Position numbers and translations under genes: made by a program
NCBI RefSeq assembly: GCF_000017265.1
Contig: NC_011144.1
Span: 3,326,001-3,390,000, forward strand
Length of the DNA stretch: 64,000 nt
Origin: Phenylobacterium zucineum HLK1
GTDB lineage: Bacteria; Pseudomonadota; Alphaproteobacteria; Caulobacterales; Caulobacteraceae
Reading direction: 5' to 3'
Shown: piece after piece, positions 32,255 through 41,580 of the stretch
Layout of the letters: each line of letters opens with the position of its first letter
Numbering within the stretch: position 1 is the first letter of the stretch
Notes under the pieces: generated by a model
Seen by the model: the letters and a program-made list of their open reading frames with translations, nothing else
Database searches by the model: none
What the model was told of the DNA's origin: nothing

Positions 32255-33439
32255 ATGGCGGAGGACCCGCAGGATTGGGAGATCGAGACCCAGGCGGTGC
32301 GCGGCGGCCTCGCACGCACGCCCTACGGCGAGATCTCGGAAGCCCTCTTCCTGACCCAGAGCTTCGCCTACGAGTCGGCCGAGGCGGCCGACCGGCGCTT
32401 CTCGGGCGAGGAGCCCGGCTTCATCTACCAGCGCTTCGGCAACCCCACGACCGACATCTTCGAGCGCCGCCTGGCGCTGATCGAGGGCGCCGAGGCCTGC
32501 CGGGCGACCGCCTCGGGCATGGCGGCCGTGCAGCTTTCCCTGATGGGCCTGGTCCGCGCTGGCGACCACATTGTCGCGGGCCGGGCCCTGTTCGGCTCGT
32601 GCCGCTGGATCCTGTCGGAATGGATGCCGAGGTTCGGGGTCGAGACGACCTATGTGGACGCCACGGACCTCTCCGCCTGGAAGAACGCGGTGCGGCCGAA
32701 CACCAGGGCGTTCCTGATCGAGAGCCCGGCGAACCCGCTGCTGGAGGTGACCGACATCGCCGGCGTGGCCCAGATCGCCCGGGAGGCCGGCGCGAAACTG
32801 GTGGTGGACAACGTCTTCGCCACGCCGGTCTTCCAGAAGCCGCTGGCGCTGGGCGCCGACGTGGTCGTCTATTCGGCGACCAAGCACATCGACGGCCAGG
32901 GACGGGTGCTGGGCGGGGCGATCCTCGGCTCGGCCGAGCTGATCACCGAGGCCTACAAGGACATGCATCGGCACACGGGCCCGGCCCTGTCGCCGTTCAA
33001 CGCCTGGGTGCTGCTGAAGGGGCTGGAGACCATGGACCTGCGGGTCCGCCGCCAGACCGAGACCGCCGCGACGGTGGCCGACGCCGTCGCCGCCCACGCC
33101 AAGGCCCGCCAGGTGGTCTACTGCGGCAGGGACGACCACCCGCAGGCGGCCGTGATCGCCCGCCAGATGAGCGGCGGCGGCAACGTCATCGCCTTCGACC
33201 TCGGCAGCCGCGAGGCGGCGTGGCGGTTCCTGGACGCGCTGGAGATCGTCGACATCTCCAACAACCTGGGCGACGCCAAGTCGATGGCCACGCACCCCTC
33301 GACCACCACCCACCGCTCGATGCCCGAAGCCGAGCGCGAGGCCATCGGCCTGACGCAAGGCTGGGTGCGGATGAGCGTCGGCCTCGAAGGCGCCCGCGAC
33401 CTCGTGCGCGACGTGACCCGGGCGCTGGACCGGGCCTAG
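32255..33439 (+). CDS. metZ: O-succinylhomoserine sulfhydrylase
   Basis: A 394-residue Cys/Met-metabolism PLP enzyme. Motifs include YQRFGNPTTDIFERRLALIE (about 54-73), the PLP aspartate in LVVDNVFATP (about 188) and the Schiff-base lysine in YSATKHIDGQGR (about 211). The IEGAEACRATASGMAAV segment and overall likeness favour MetZ, which makes homocysteine from O-succinylhomoserine and sulfide; cystathionine gamma-synthase is a less likely alternative. Start ATG 32255 has GGAGG at five bases; a GTG lies one codon earlier. Its stop overlaps the convergent hslO stop. Confidence 0.88.
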   Translation: MAEDPQDWEIETQAVRGGLARTPYGEISEALFLTQSFAYESAEAADRRFSGEEPGFIYQRFGNPTTDIFERRLALIEGAEACRATASGMAAVQLSLMGLVRAGDHIVAGRALFGSCRWILSEWMPRFGVETTYVDATDLSAWKNAVRPNTRAFLIESPANPLLEVTDIAGVAQIAREAGAKLVVDNVFATPVFQKPLALGADVVVYSATKHIDGQGRVLGGAILGSAELITEAYKDMHRHTGPALSPFNAWVLLKGLETMDLRVRRQTETAATVADAVAAHAKARQVVYCGRDDHPQAAVIARQMSGGGNVIAFDLGSREAAWRFLDALEIVDISNNLGDAKSMATHPSTTTHRSMPEAEREAIGLTQGWVRMSVGLEGARDLVRDVTRALDRA

Positions 33440-34359
33440 GCCGCCGTCTCGAGGGACGCCGGCTCCACGGCGTAGACGCGCGAGCAGTACTCGCAGGTCA
33501 CGTGGATCTTGCCGTCGGGCTCGACCATGCCCTCGCGGTCTTCGGCCGGGAACGACTTCAGCACCGTCTCGATGCGGCTCTGCGAGCAGCGGCAGAAGGC
33601 GCGGAGCATCTTCGAGCCGAACACCCGCACGCCGTCCTCGTGGAAGAGGCGCCAGAGCAGGGTGTTGGACGGCAGGTCGACGTCCAGCAGCTCCTCCTCG
33701 CCCAGGGTCTCGAAGAGGGCCTGGGTGCGCTCCCACGCCTCGATGGTCGAGCCGCGGGACTCGTCCTCGGCGATGTACTGGATGAGGAAGCCGCCGGCGC
33801 GCCAGGCCTGCCCGCCTTCGCCCGGGCCCTCGCCCGGGGCGGCCTGGCCCACGGCCAGCCGCACGCGGGTGGGCGTCTGCTCGGACTGGGCGAAATACTG
33901 CTCGGCGCACAGGGCCAGGGTCTCGCCCTCGATGGCGGTGATGCCCTGGTAGCGGTCCATGTCCGCGCCCTGGTCCACCGTCATCATGAAGACGCCGTCG
34001 CCCAGCAGGCTGCGGGCGCCCGGTCGCTGGAAGCCCTGGCTGGCGGCGGCGACCTCGTCGGCGTCGTAGCGGCAATAGCCGCGCAGGCCGCCGGAGGTGT
34101 CGTAGTCGGCGACCACGTAGCGCACGGCGCCCGAGCCGCGGGCCTCGACGATCAGCCGGCCGTCGAACTTCAGGTTCGAGCCCACCAGGGCGGCGAGCGC
34201 GCAGGCCTCGCCGAGCAGGTTCGCCACCGGCTCGGGGTAGTCGTGGCCGCGCAGGATCTCGTCGATCGCGGGCCCCATGCGGGCCACGCGGCCGCGCACG
34301 GGCTCGCCTTCGATCTGGAAGGCGCCGACCAGGTCGTCGGGAACGGGAGGATTGGACAT
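33436..34359 (-). CDS. hslO: Hsp33 redox-regulated chaperone
   Basis: A 307-residue Hsp33. The C-terminal redox switch is complete: C-x-C in AFCRCSQSR and C-x-x-C in HVTCEYCSRVY, which bind zinc when reduced. Oxidation unfolds this part and activates holdase activity. The N-terminal region DDLVGAFQIEGEPVRGRVARM starts the substrate-binding domain. It lies 50 bp downstream of argF on the same strand. The stop codon shares bases with the metZ stop in a ccTAGg palindrome. Confidence 0.95.
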   Translation of the reverse strand: MSNPPVPDDLVGAFQIEGEPVRGRVARMGPAIDEILRGHDYPEPVANLLGEACALAALVGSNLKFDGRLIVEARGSGAVRYVVADYDTSGGLRGYCRYDADEVAAASQGFQRPGARSLLGDGVFMMTVDQGADMDRYQGITAIEGETLALCAEQYFAQSEQTPTRVRLAVGQAAPGEGPGEGGQAWRAGGFLIQYIAEDESRGSTIEAWERTQALFETLGEEELLDVDLPSNTLLWRLFHEDGVRVFGSKMLRAFCRCSQSRIETVLKSFPAEDREGMVEPDGKIHVTCEYCSRVYAVEPASLETAA

Positions 34360-34409
34360 GGGCGCCAATATAGGATGCGTCGCGCCGGTTGCGAGCGCGG
34401 CGCTCCGCC

Positions 34410-35348
34410 TCAGATCGCGCCGAAGCACCAGGCCAGGATTGACTTCTGGGCGTGGAGCCGGTTCTCGGCCTCGTCCCAGACCAGGCTCCTGGGCCCGTCG
34501 ATCACCGAGTCCGTCACCTCCTCGCCGCGGTGGGCCGGCAGGCAGTGCAGGAACACGGCATCCTCGGCGGCCTCGTCCATCAGGGCGTCGTCCACCTGAT
34601 AGGGCTCCAGCGCCTCGAAGCGCTCGTCGTGGTCGGTGTCGCCCATCGAGACCCAGGTGTCGGTGACGATGCAGTGCGCCCCCCGGACCGCCTCGCGCGG
34701 ATCGGAGGTGGTCGTCACATGGCCCTGCTGCTCGGCGGCGCGGGCCAGGTCGACGAGGTCCGGGTGGTAGATGGCCGGGGTGGCGATGTTGAGCTTGAAG
34801 CCCAGCTTCGGCGCGGCGTGAATGAAGCTGGCGCAGACGTTGTTGCCGTCGCCGATCCACGCGAAGGTCCGGCCGTGGACCGAGCCGCGATGCTCCTCGA
34901 AGGTCATCAGGTCGGCCATGATCTGGCAGGGATGGCTCCTGTCCGACAGGCCGTTGATCACCGGAACCGACGACCAGTGGGCGAAGCGCTCGACGTCCTC
35001 GTGGACGTTCGAGCGGATCATCACCGCGTCGACCATCCGCGACAGCACCCGGGCGGTGTCCTCGATCGGCTCGCCGCGGCCGAGCTGCATATCGACGGCG
35101 TTCGAGATGATCACGTCGCCGCCCAGCTGGCGCATGGCCGCGTCGAACGAGAAGCGCGTCCGGGTGGAGTTCTTCTCGAAGATCATCGCCAGGGTCCGGC
35201 CGGCGGCGGGGCGATCCTCGTCGGGGCGGCCCTTGGGCCAGCCGGCGCGGGCCGCCTTGCGGGCCTTGGCGTCCTCGAGGATCGTCCGCAGCTCGGTCCC
35301 GTCGAGCTTCCACAGATCGATGAAGTGGCGGGGAGGCTGAACGCTCAC
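34410..35348 (-). CDS. argF: ornithine carbamoyltransferase
   Basis: A 312-residue transcarbamylase making citrulline from ornithine and carbamoyl phosphate in arginine synthesis. The carbamoyl phosphate loop is [12 protein letters not shown] (STRTR, about residues 59-63), and the ornithine/catalytic motif is [11 protein letters not shown] near the C-terminus, with the conserved cysteine. Its start overlaps the argD stop by 4 bp. The order argD-argF-hslO matches an arrangement known in Caulobacter relatives. Confidence 0.96.
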   Translation of the reverse strand: MSVQPPRHFIDLWKLDGTELRTILEDAKARKAARAGWPKGRPDEDRPAAGRTLAMIFEKNSTRTRFSFDAAMRQLGGDVIISNAVDMQLGRGEPIEDTARVLSRMVDAVMIRSNVHEDVERFAHWSSVPVINGLSDRSHPCQIMADLMTFEEHRGSVHGRTFAWIGDGNNVCASFIHAAPKLGFKLNIATPAIYHPDLVDLARAAEQQGHVTTTSDPREAVRGAHCIVTDTWVSMGDTDHDERFEALEPYQVDDALMDEAAEDAVFLHCLPAHRGEEVTDSVIDGPRSLVWDEAENRLHAQKSILAWCFGAI

Positions 35349-36589
35349 GCTGCGGCCTCGGCGTTCCGGGCCTTGGCGCGGGCGGTCTCGCAGGCGCGCT
35401 CCAGCTTCTCGATCGCCTCGCGGGCCTCCTCGAAGGTGAGCGTCAGCGGCGGCAGCAGGCGCACGCAGTTGTCGCCGCCCCCGGCGATCAGCAGCTTCTC
35501 GTCACGGGCGTGCTGCATGAACTCGCGGTTCGGCGTGACGAGCTTCACCCCGATCAGCAGGCCCTTGCCGCGGATGTCGGCCACCACGTCGGGGTAGCGG
35601 TCCTTGAGCCCCGAGAGCTGCTGGCCGAAGTAGCCGGCGAGCTCGCGCACGTGCGCCAGGAGTTCGGGCTTCACCAGTTCCTCGACCGAGGCGATGCCCA
35701 CCGCCATGGCCAGCGGGTTGCCGCCGTAGGTCGAGCCGTGGGAGCCGGGGGTCATGCCGCTGGCCGCCTCGGCCGTGGCCAGGCACGCGCCCACCGGGAA
35801 GCCGCCGCCCAGGGCCTTGGCCACCGCCATGATGTCGGGATCGGCCTGCCCGTCGGCCCACTCGTGGGCGAAGAGCTTGCCGCTCCGGCCCAGGCCGCAC
35901 TGGATCTCGTCGTAGATCAGCAGGGTCCCGGTCTCGTCGCAGAGCCGGCGGATCTCCTTGAGCTGGGCCTCGGTCCAGTGCCGCGCCCCGCCCTCGCCCT
36001 GCACGGGCTCGAGCAGGATGGCCGCGGTGGTGGGGCCCACCAGCGCCTTCAGTCCTTCGAGGTCGCCGAACTTCGCCCCCACGAAGCCGGGGGGCGGCGG
36101 GCCGAAGCCTTCCACGTAGGACGGGTTGTTGGCGGCGAAGATGGCCGCGATCGTCCGGCCGTGGAACGAGCCGTCGAAGCCGATGATGTCGATGCGTTCA
36201 GGCTGGCCCTTCGCCCAGTGATACTTGCGCGCGGTCTTGATCGCGCACTCGATCGCCTCGGCGCCAGAATTGGTGAAGAAGGCCACGTCCGCGAAGGTGT
36301 TCCGCGTGAGCAGGTCGGCCAGCTTCTCCTGGTTCGGGATCCGGAAGATGTTGGAGGTGTGCCAGAGCTTGTCGGCCTGGTCCTTCAGCGCCTGGATCAG
36401 CCGCGGATGGCTGTGGCCGAGGGCGTTGACCGCGATGCCGGCCATGCAGTCCAGGTAGGCCTCGCCCTCGGCCGTGTAGAGGCGCGCGCCCTCGCCTCGC
36501 TCGAACGCCAGCGGGGCGCGCGCATAGACGCCCATGATGTGGTCGCTGGGGACGGGCGCGGCGGCTTGGCTCGCGGTCTTCTCGGACAA
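35345..36589 (-). CDS. argD: acetylornithine aminotransferase
   Basis: A 414-residue class III aminotransferase. Motifs include [57 protein letters not shown] (PLP aspartate) and [15 protein letters not shown] with the Schiff-base lysine. It transfers an amino group from glutamate to N-acetylglutamate semialdehyde, and in many bacteria also serves lysine synthesis. It is the first gene of the argD-argF-hslO unit, and overlap with argF supports coupling. Confidence 0.94.
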   Translation of the reverse strand: MSEKTASQAAAPVPSDHIMGVYARAPLAFERGEGARLYTAEGEAYLDCMAGIAVNALGHSHPRLIQALKDQADKLWHTSNIFRIPNQEKLADLLTRNTFADVAFFTNSGAEAIECAIKTARKYHWAKGQPERIDIIGFDGSFHGRTIAAIFAANNPSYVEGFGPPPPGFVGAKFGDLEGLKALVGPTTAAILLEPVQGEGGARHWTEAQLKEIRRLCDETGTLLIYDEIQCGLGRSGKLFAHEWADGQADPDIMAVAKALGGGFPVGACLATAEAASGMTPGSHGSTYGGNPLAMAVGIASVEELVKPELLAHVRELAGYFGQQLSGLKDRYPDVVADIRGKGLLIGVKLVTPNREFMQHARDEKLLIAGGGDNCVRLLPPLTLTFEEAREAIEKLERACETARAKARNAEAAA

Positions 36590-36677
36590 GGGAGGGGCCC
36601 TCCAAAACGGAAGCGTCCCCGCGCGTTCGCTGCGGGGACCGGAAGGCCTGGCCTTTTCGGCTTCGAACGCCGTGATG

Positions 36678-37169
36678 TCAATGATTTGGCTTCGGCGCCG
36701 TCCTGGAGACCGCCCACGCGATGGCGAGCCCCACGCCCACGTGCGCCGCCATGTCCGCCGCCGAGCGGGCGCCCTCCCATTTCGGGAACGCCCCGGGCCA
36801 GCGCAGCGGCAGCACCAGGCCGTACATCACCCCGTAGAGCCCCAGGCCGTAGACCGCCCCGCACGCGAGGGGGCGCCGGCGCAGGATCGGCAGGCGGGCG
36901 GCGGCGACCGCGTAGGTCCCCGCCATGGCCGTCGCAATGCCGAAGTGGGTGGCGATGCCCAGCGCCGCCGAGGCCCAGCCGTGGTCGCCGGCCGCCCGGC
37001 CCATCCAGCCCGAGGCGACGCCCTGCCAGACCTTGAGCACGCCGCGTCCGTCCAGGGCTCCGACGGCGCTGGCGTAGACGAGGTCCACGAGGCCGCCCGC
37101 GAGGGCCGCCGCGGCGATGCTCCGGCCCGGGAGCGGGGCGGGGTCCGGCCCCGCGGCGACGCTGGTCAT
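36678..37169 (-). CDS. membrane protein of unknown function
   Basis: A 163-residue protein with about four hydrophobic segments (near residues 18-36, 65-88, 100-120 and 137-155). The stretch GGLVDLVYASAVGALDGRGVLKVWQGVASGW resembles small YagU-like/DUF1440-type membrane proteins, but this likeness is weak. The start is followed by a proline-rich N-terminus. It is divergent from the AraC regulator, with about 150 bp between them, so AraC control is possible. Confidence 0.65.
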   Translation of the reverse strand: MTSVAAGPDPAPLPGRSIAAAALAGGLVDLVYASAVGALDGRGVLKVWQGVASGWMGRAAGDHGWASAALGIATHFGIATAMAGTYAVAAARLPILRRRPLACGAVYGLGLYGVMYGLVLPLRWPGAFPKWEGARSAADMAAHVGVGLAIAWAVSRTAPKPNH

Positions 37170-37319
37170 GGGACGCCTCCTTGTCGGGGGTCAGGCTGGG
37201 CCGTGCGTGGCGGCCGCGCGAGCACGTTCCGATGACGGCGTCGCTCCCGGGCGGCGCCGGAGCCTGCTGGGCGTTTGACAGCGCGCGGGCGAAGGCGTGG
37301 TGTCGGGGGCGAGGCCTCG

Positions 37320-38171
37320 ATGACCTACGTCCACCGGTTCCGCGACACACCCCATCCGCATCTGGCGTTCGGCCCTACGCGCGCCTGGGAGGGCCTGAGC
37401 GCCGTGCGCGTGCGCGCCAGTCCCGGCCGGCATCCGGGCGCGGCGAGCGGCGAGCACCGGCTGCTGTTCTACCTGACCTCGGACGTGCGGGCCGACTGCG
37501 CCTGCGAAGGCGTCGGCGGCGGCCGGGTGCTGGCCGCCGCGGACTTCGACCTCGTGCCGGCGGGCGCCTCGGGCGTCTGGGAGGACCACGGGCCCGTGGA
37601 CTTCATCTCGGTCCGCCTCGCGCCGGCCGTGGTGGCCGAGGCCGCCGAGGCGCTGGGCGTTCCGGAGGCGCGGGCCGATCTCGCGCCGCGGCTTGGGGCC
37701 CGGGACCCGCTGGTGAGCCGCCTCGTCTTCGCCCTCGCCGCCGAGGTCGAGGCGCCCGAGGGGGCCTCGCGCCTCTACGCCGACAGTCTGGCGCTCGCCC
37801 TGGCCACGCGGCTGCTGCAGGAGGCCCCCGAGGCGCGCGGCGGCCGCCAGACCCTGTCCAAGCCGCAGCTGCGGCGCATCGTCGAGCACGTGGAGGCCAA
37901 CCTGGAGGGCGAGCTGACCCTGGCCGGGATCGCCGCCGTGGCCGGCCTCAGCGTGCCGCACCTGACCAGCCTGTTCCGGCGGACCATGGGCCAGTCGGTC
38001 CACGCCTATGTCATGGAGCGACGGGTGTGCCGGGCCAGGGACCTGCTGCTGGCCGGCCGCACGAGCATCGCCGAGGTCGCCATCGAGAGCGGCTTCGCCC
38101 ACCAGAGCCACCTCGCCCGCTGGACGCGCCGGCTGCTGGGCGTGACGCCGGGCGAACTGCTCAGGTCTTGA
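37320..38171 (+). CDS. AraC family transcriptional regulator
   Basis: A 283-residue regulator with an N-terminal sensing half and a C-terminal AraC DNA-binding domain (about residues 180-280). The two helix-turn-helices are LTLAGIAAVAGLSVPHLTSL and TSIAEVAIESGFAHQSHLAR. The N-terminus lacks an obvious cupin metal motif. It is divergent from a membrane protein gene and overlaps the convergent ABC permease gene by 11 bp at the 3' ends. The inducer is unknown. Confidence 0.92.
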   Translation: MTYVHRFRDTPHPHLAFGPTRAWEGLSAVRVRASPGRHPGAASGEHRLLFYLTSDVRADCACEGVGGGRVLAAADFDLVPAGASGVWEDHGPVDFISVRLAPAVVAEAAEALGVPEARADLAPRLGARDPLVSRLVFALAAEVEAPEGASRLYADSLALALATRLLQEAPEARGGRQTLSKPQLRRIVEHVEANLEGELTLAGIAAVAGLSVPHLTSLFRRTMGQSVHAYVMERRVCRARDLLLAGRTSIAEVAIESGFAHQSHLARWTRRLLGVTPGELLRS

Positions 38172-38979
38172 TCTTGTAGCCGACGCTGAACAGCCGCAGG
38201 CAGGCGAAGCCGAGGCCGAAGACCAGCGCGGCGGTCATGACCGCGCCGACCCAGAGGTTGCTCTCGGCCTGGCCCACGAAGCCGTAGCGGAAGCCGTCGA
38301 TCAGGTAGAAGAACGGGTTGTAGTGGCTGGCCGTGCGGAACGGCTCCGGCAGCCGCTCGACGAGGTAGAAGGTGCCCGACAGGAAGGTCATGGGCATGAT
38401 CACGAAGTTGGTCACCGCGGCCATGTGGTCGAACTTCTCGCTCCACAGCCCGGCCATGATGCCGACGAACCCCATGATCAGCGCCGCGCCGACGCCGAAG
38501 TAGGCGATGGCCCAGGGATGGGCGACCGGCAGGCGCGCGAAGGGCAGCACCGCGGCCAGGCTGATCGCCCCGACCAGCACGCCGCGCGTGGCCGCGCCCG
38601 CGCCGAAGCCCACAACATGCTCGGCCGGCGTCAGCGGCGGGGTGAGGAAGTCGCCCATCAGCCCGTTGAACTTGGCCTGCAGCAGCGAGGACGAGGAGTT
38701 GGCGAACGCGTTGGAGAGGATCTGCATCATCACCAGGCCGGGGGCGACGAAGGTCCCGTAGTCGACGCCGTGCACCTCGCGCCCGCCGCCCACGGCGACC
38801 ACGAACACCAGCATGTAGAGCAGCGCGGTGACGACCGGCGCGGCCAGGGTCTGCATGCCCACCTTCATGAAGCGGCGGACCTCGCGCAGGTACAGGGTCT
38901 TCAGCCCCTCCCAGTTCACGCCCGGATAGGCGCGGGGAGCGGGCGGCAGGGCGACTTCGGCGTCGGGCAGGTCTCGCAT
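38161..38979 (-). CDS. ABC-2 type transporter permease
   Basis: A 272-residue ABC-2 permease with six hydrophobic segments. The pattern VGMQTLAAPVVTALLYMLVF, GDFLTPPLTPAEHVV and MPMTFLSGTFYLVERLP is that of the YadH-like family that works with a YadG-like ATPase. No ATPase gene is in the window, so the partner is encoded elsewhere. The start at 38979 begins a short hydrophilic leader of about 35 residues. Substrate unknown. The gene lies divergent from gcrA. Confidence 0.9.
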   Translation of the reverse strand: MRDLPDAEVALPPAPRAYPGVNWEGLKTLYLREVRRFMKVGMQTLAAPVVTALLYMLVFVVAVGGGREVHGVDYGTFVAPGLVMMQILSNAFANSSSSLLQAKFNGLMGDFLTPPLTPAEHVVGFGAGAATRGVLVGAISLAAVLPFARLPVAHPWAIAYFGVGAALIMGFVGIMAGLWSEKFDHMAAVTNFVIMPMTFLSGTFYLVERLPEPFRTASHYNPFFYLIDGFRYGFVGQAESNLWVGAVMTAALVFGLGFACLRLFSVGYKIKT

Positions 38980-39157
38980 GGCGCAGACATGCGCGCTGCG
39001 GACCCGGGCCGCAAGGGTGCGACCGTCCGGCGCAGCAACGTCCTCTACATCTAGTTCCTGTGGACGAACGATAGGGCGCCTATTGTGGCTCTTAAGGAGT
39101 TGTTTACTACTGATAGTGGCTGGTGGGCGGCGAGAGAGCCGGGCGCCACAAGATGTT

Positions 39158-39162
39158 GAATC
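39158..39162. promoter_or_regulatory. GANTC (CcrM methylation) site upstream of gcrA
   Basis: GAATC lies 47 bp upstream of the gcrA start. In Caulobacterales CcrM methylates GANTC, and GcrA-regulated promoters respond to this mark. A single site also occurs by chance, so only its position makes it notable. Confidence 0.45.
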
Positions 39163-39186
39163 CCGAGGACGTGGGGACGTCCTCGG
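39163..39186 (+). promoter_or_regulatory. stem-loop in the gcrA leader
   Basis: ccgaggacgt-gggg-acgtcctcgg is a perfect 10-bp stem with a 4-base loop. It ends 22 bp before the gcrA start and just upstream of the GGAGG ribosome site. There is no T run after it, so an RNA-stability or translational role, or a DNA-binding site, is more likely than termination. Confidence 0.65.
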
Positions 39187-39208
39187 CCCTCTGGGTGGGA
39201 GGCGAGAG

Positions 39209-39709
39209 ATGGGCTGGACCGACGAACGCGTCGAACTTCTGAAGAAGCTCTGGCAGGACGGCCTTTCGGCCAGCCAGATCGCCAAACAACTGGGCGGGGT
39301 GACCCGCAACGCGGTGATCGGCAAGGTGCACCGCCTGGGCCTCTCGGGCCGGGCGACGCCCTCGAAGCCGCAGCGCACGGTGTTCAAGGCGCCGCGGCCG
39401 GCCCGGGTGGCCACCGCGGCCCCGTCGGCTCCGCGCCGCATCGCCGAGCCGGCGGCGGCGGCCCCGGCGCCTGCGCCGGTCCGCTACGTGGACGAGGCCC
39501 CCGGCATGGCCACCGTGCTGACTCTGGGCGCCCACATGTGCAAGTGGCCGATCGGCGACCCGGCCCTCGACAACTTCACCTTCTGCGGCCGGCGCACGGA
39601 CGAGGGCCCCTACTGCTGCGAGCACGCCCAGGTGGCCTACCAGCCGGCCCAGGCGAAGAAGAAGTCCGGCGCCGCCGAGCTCGCCCGCAGCCTGCGCCGC
39701 TACATCTGA
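39209..39709 (+). CDS. gcrA: GcrA cell-cycle regulator
   Basis: A 166-residue GcrA. The N-terminal domain [20 protein letters not shown] followed by [20 protein letters not shown] (residues 21-40) is diagnostic. The C-terminal region carries the conserved cysteine motif [20 protein letters not shown] and the YCCEH segment. The middle is an Ala/Pro linker. In Caulobacter, GcrA binds sigma-70 region 2 and activates promoters with methylated GANTC, driving S-phase genes. The start has GGAGG at good spacing, and a strong terminator follows at 39752. Confidence 0.97.
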   Translation: MGWTDERVELLKKLWQDGLSASQIAKQLGGVTRNAVIGKVHRLGLSGRATPSKPQRTVFKAPRPARVATAAPSAPRRIAEPAAAAPAPAPVRYVDEAPGMATVLTLGAHMCKWPIGDPALDNFTFCGRRTDEGPYCCEHAQVAYQPAQAKKKSGAAELARSLRRYI

Positions 39710-39751
39710 GATCCGCGCGAACGCGCGGCCTGACCGATCCGTTGGGGATGG

Positions 39752-39803
39752 GGGGCGCGTCCGGCGCCGGGGCGGCCTCCGCCTCCGGCGCCGGACGCGC
39801 CCC
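39752..39803 (+). terminator. strong terminator after gcrA
   Basis: A perfect 19-bp inverted repeat (39752-39770 with 39785-39803, arm starting ggggcgcgtccgg) with a 14-base loop, followed by tttccc. It lies between gcrA and xseA and ends only 36 bp before the xseA start. Confidence 0.8.
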
Positions 39804-39839
39804 TTTCCCATTCCGCCCCCGGCTCGCTACCTTCCGACG

Positions 39840-41303
39840 ATGAGCGAAGCGCACGCCACCACCGACGCCGCCGGCCCCACGGATGGGAACGCCCGGCCCT
39901 ACTCCGTCTCGGAGCTGGCGTTCGCGCTGAAGCGGACGCTGGAGGACGCCTACGGCTTCGTGCGCCTGCGCGGCGAGCTGTCGAAGGTGACCCACCACTC
40001 CAACGGTCACGTCTATCTGACGCTCAAGGACGACAAGGCGGCGATCGACGGCGTCGTCTGGAAGGGCCAGGTCCGCAACCTCTCCATCCGCCCCGAGCAG
40101 GGGATGGAGGTCGTGGTGACGGGCAAGATCACCGCCTATCCGCAGGGCTCGCGCTACCAGATCGTCATCGAGACGATGGAAGCGGCCGGCGTCGGCGCCC
40201 TGCTGGCCCAGCTCGAGCGGCTGAAGGCGCGGCTGGCGGGCGAGGGCCTGTTCGCGGCCGAGCGCAAGAAGCCGCTCCCCACCATGCCGTCCGTGGTGGG
40301 GGTGATCACCAGCCCGACGGGCGCCGTCATCCGCGACATCCTGCACCGCATCCGCGACCGCTGGCCCTGCCACGTGGTGGTCTGGCCGGTGGTGGTGCAG
40401 GGCGACGCGGCGGCCGGCCAGGTCTGCGCCGCGATCCGCGGCTTCTGCGCCCTGGATCCGGCGGGCCCGGTACCGCGCCCCGACGTGCTGATCGTCGCGC
40501 GCGGCGGCGGCTCGGTGGAGGACCTGTGGCCCTTCAACGACGAGACCCTCGCGCGCACGGTCGCCGGCTGCACCATCCCGCTGATCAGCGCGGTGGGCCA
40601 TGAGACCGACACCACCCTGATCGACTTCGTCTCGGACCGCCGCGCGCCGACGCCGACCGCCGCCGCCGAGATGGCGACGCCCGTGCTGTCCGAGCTGAAG
40701 GCCGCCGTCGGCGACCACGGCGCGCGCCTGCACCGCTGCGCCGGGCGCGTGGTCGAGGACCGCCGCGGGCGCGTGCAGCACGCGGACCGGGCGCTGAAGC
40801 GCGTCCCCGACCTCGTGGAGCTGGCGGCCCAGCGGTTCGGGATCGTCTCGGGCCGGCTGGCGGCGGGGCTGTCGCGCAACGCCGCCGCCCATGAGCGCGA
40901 CCTGGTGCGAGTGGCTTCGCGCCTGTCGCCGCTGCTGCTCCAGCGGCCGCAGGCGGTGCAGCGCGAGCGGCTCGAGGCCCTGTCGGTGCGGCTGAAGCCC
41001 TGCATGGACCGGCGGCTGGAGCGGCTGTCCGAACGGCTGGACGCGCTCGCCAAGCTGTACGCCAGCGTCGATCCCGACCGGCCGCTGCAGCGCGGCTTCG
41101 CGCGGGTGACCCGCGCGGACGGCTCGATCGTCCATGCCGGCGCCTCGCTCGCCAGCGGCGAGGAGGTGGCGATCAAGTTCGGAGACGCGGTGACCCGGCA
41201 GGCGGTGATCGACGGCGCCGACGGCGCGCCGCCGGCGCCCCCGACGCCCGCGGCGGCGAAGAAGCCGAAAATGACGCCGCCCCTGCAGGGCGACCTGTTC
41301 TGA
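39840..41303 (+). CDS. xseA: exodeoxyribonuclease VII large subunit
   Basis: A 487-residue XseA. The N-terminal OB fold has [20 protein letters not shown] and [20 protein letters not shown], and the catalytic domain has [36 protein letters not shown] and [15 protein letters not shown]. With XseB it degrades single-stranded DNA in repair. Length is slightly above average, with an Ala/Pro-rich C-terminus. The small subunit is not in the window. It is followed at 28 bp by a DUF2093 gene, a pairing also seen in related genomes. Confidence 0.96.
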   Translation: MSEAHATTDAAGPTDGNARPYSVSELAFALKRTLEDAYGFVRLRGELSKVTHHSNGHVYLTLKDDKAAIDGVVWKGQVRNLSIRPEQGMEVVVTGKITAYPQGSRYQIVIETMEAAGVGALLAQLERLKARLAGEGLFAAERKKPLPTMPSVVGVITSPTGAVIRDILHRIRDRWPCHVVVWPVVVQGDAAAGQVCAAIRGFCALDPAGPVPRPDVLIVARGGGSVEDLWPFNDETLARTVAGCTIPLISAVGHETDTTLIDFVSDRRAPTPTAAAEMATPVLSELKAAVGDHGARLHRCAGRVVEDRRGRVQHADRALKRVPDLVELAAQRFGIVSGRLAAGLSRNAAAHERDLVRVASRLSPLLLQRPQAVQRERLEALSVRLKPCMDRRLERLSERLDALAKLYASVDPDRPLQRGFARVTRADGSIVHAGASLASGEEVAIKFGDAVTRQAVIDGADGAPPAPPTPAAAKKPKMTPPLQGDLF

Positions 41304-41331
41304 GGCCCGAAGGCGGACTAAATAGGCGGCC

Positions 41332-41556
41332 ATGAACGCCCACGACAGCGACTTCGCCGGCGCCGAGATCGCCAAGCTGCACTACGGGGACGGCGACTTC
41401 GCCGTGCTCAAGCCCGGCCGCTACGTGGTCTGCGCCGTCACCGGCCAGAAGGTGCCTCTGGAGCAGCTCCGCTACTGGAGCGCCGAGCTGCAGGAGGCCT
41501 ACGCCGGCCCCGGCGAGGCCCTGAAGCGCTGGCGCGAGACGCACCCGAACGTCTGA
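41332..41556 (+). CDS. DUF2093 domain protein
   Basis: A 74-residue protein whose central stretch IAKLHYGDGDFAVLKPGRYV followed by VCAVTGQKVPLEQLRYWSAE defines DUF2093, a small alphaproteobacterial family of unknown function. It is nearly all conserved domain. It lies 28 bp after xseA and is likely cotranscribed with it, and it converges on the acyltransferase gene. No membrane or signal segment. Confidence 0.85.
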   Translation: MNAHDSDFAGAEIAKLHYGDGDFAVLKPGRYVVCAVTGQKVPLEQLRYWSAELQEAYAGPGEALKRWRETHPNV

Positions 41557-41580
41557 CGCGCCGGTTTGCTGGCGCGGCGC

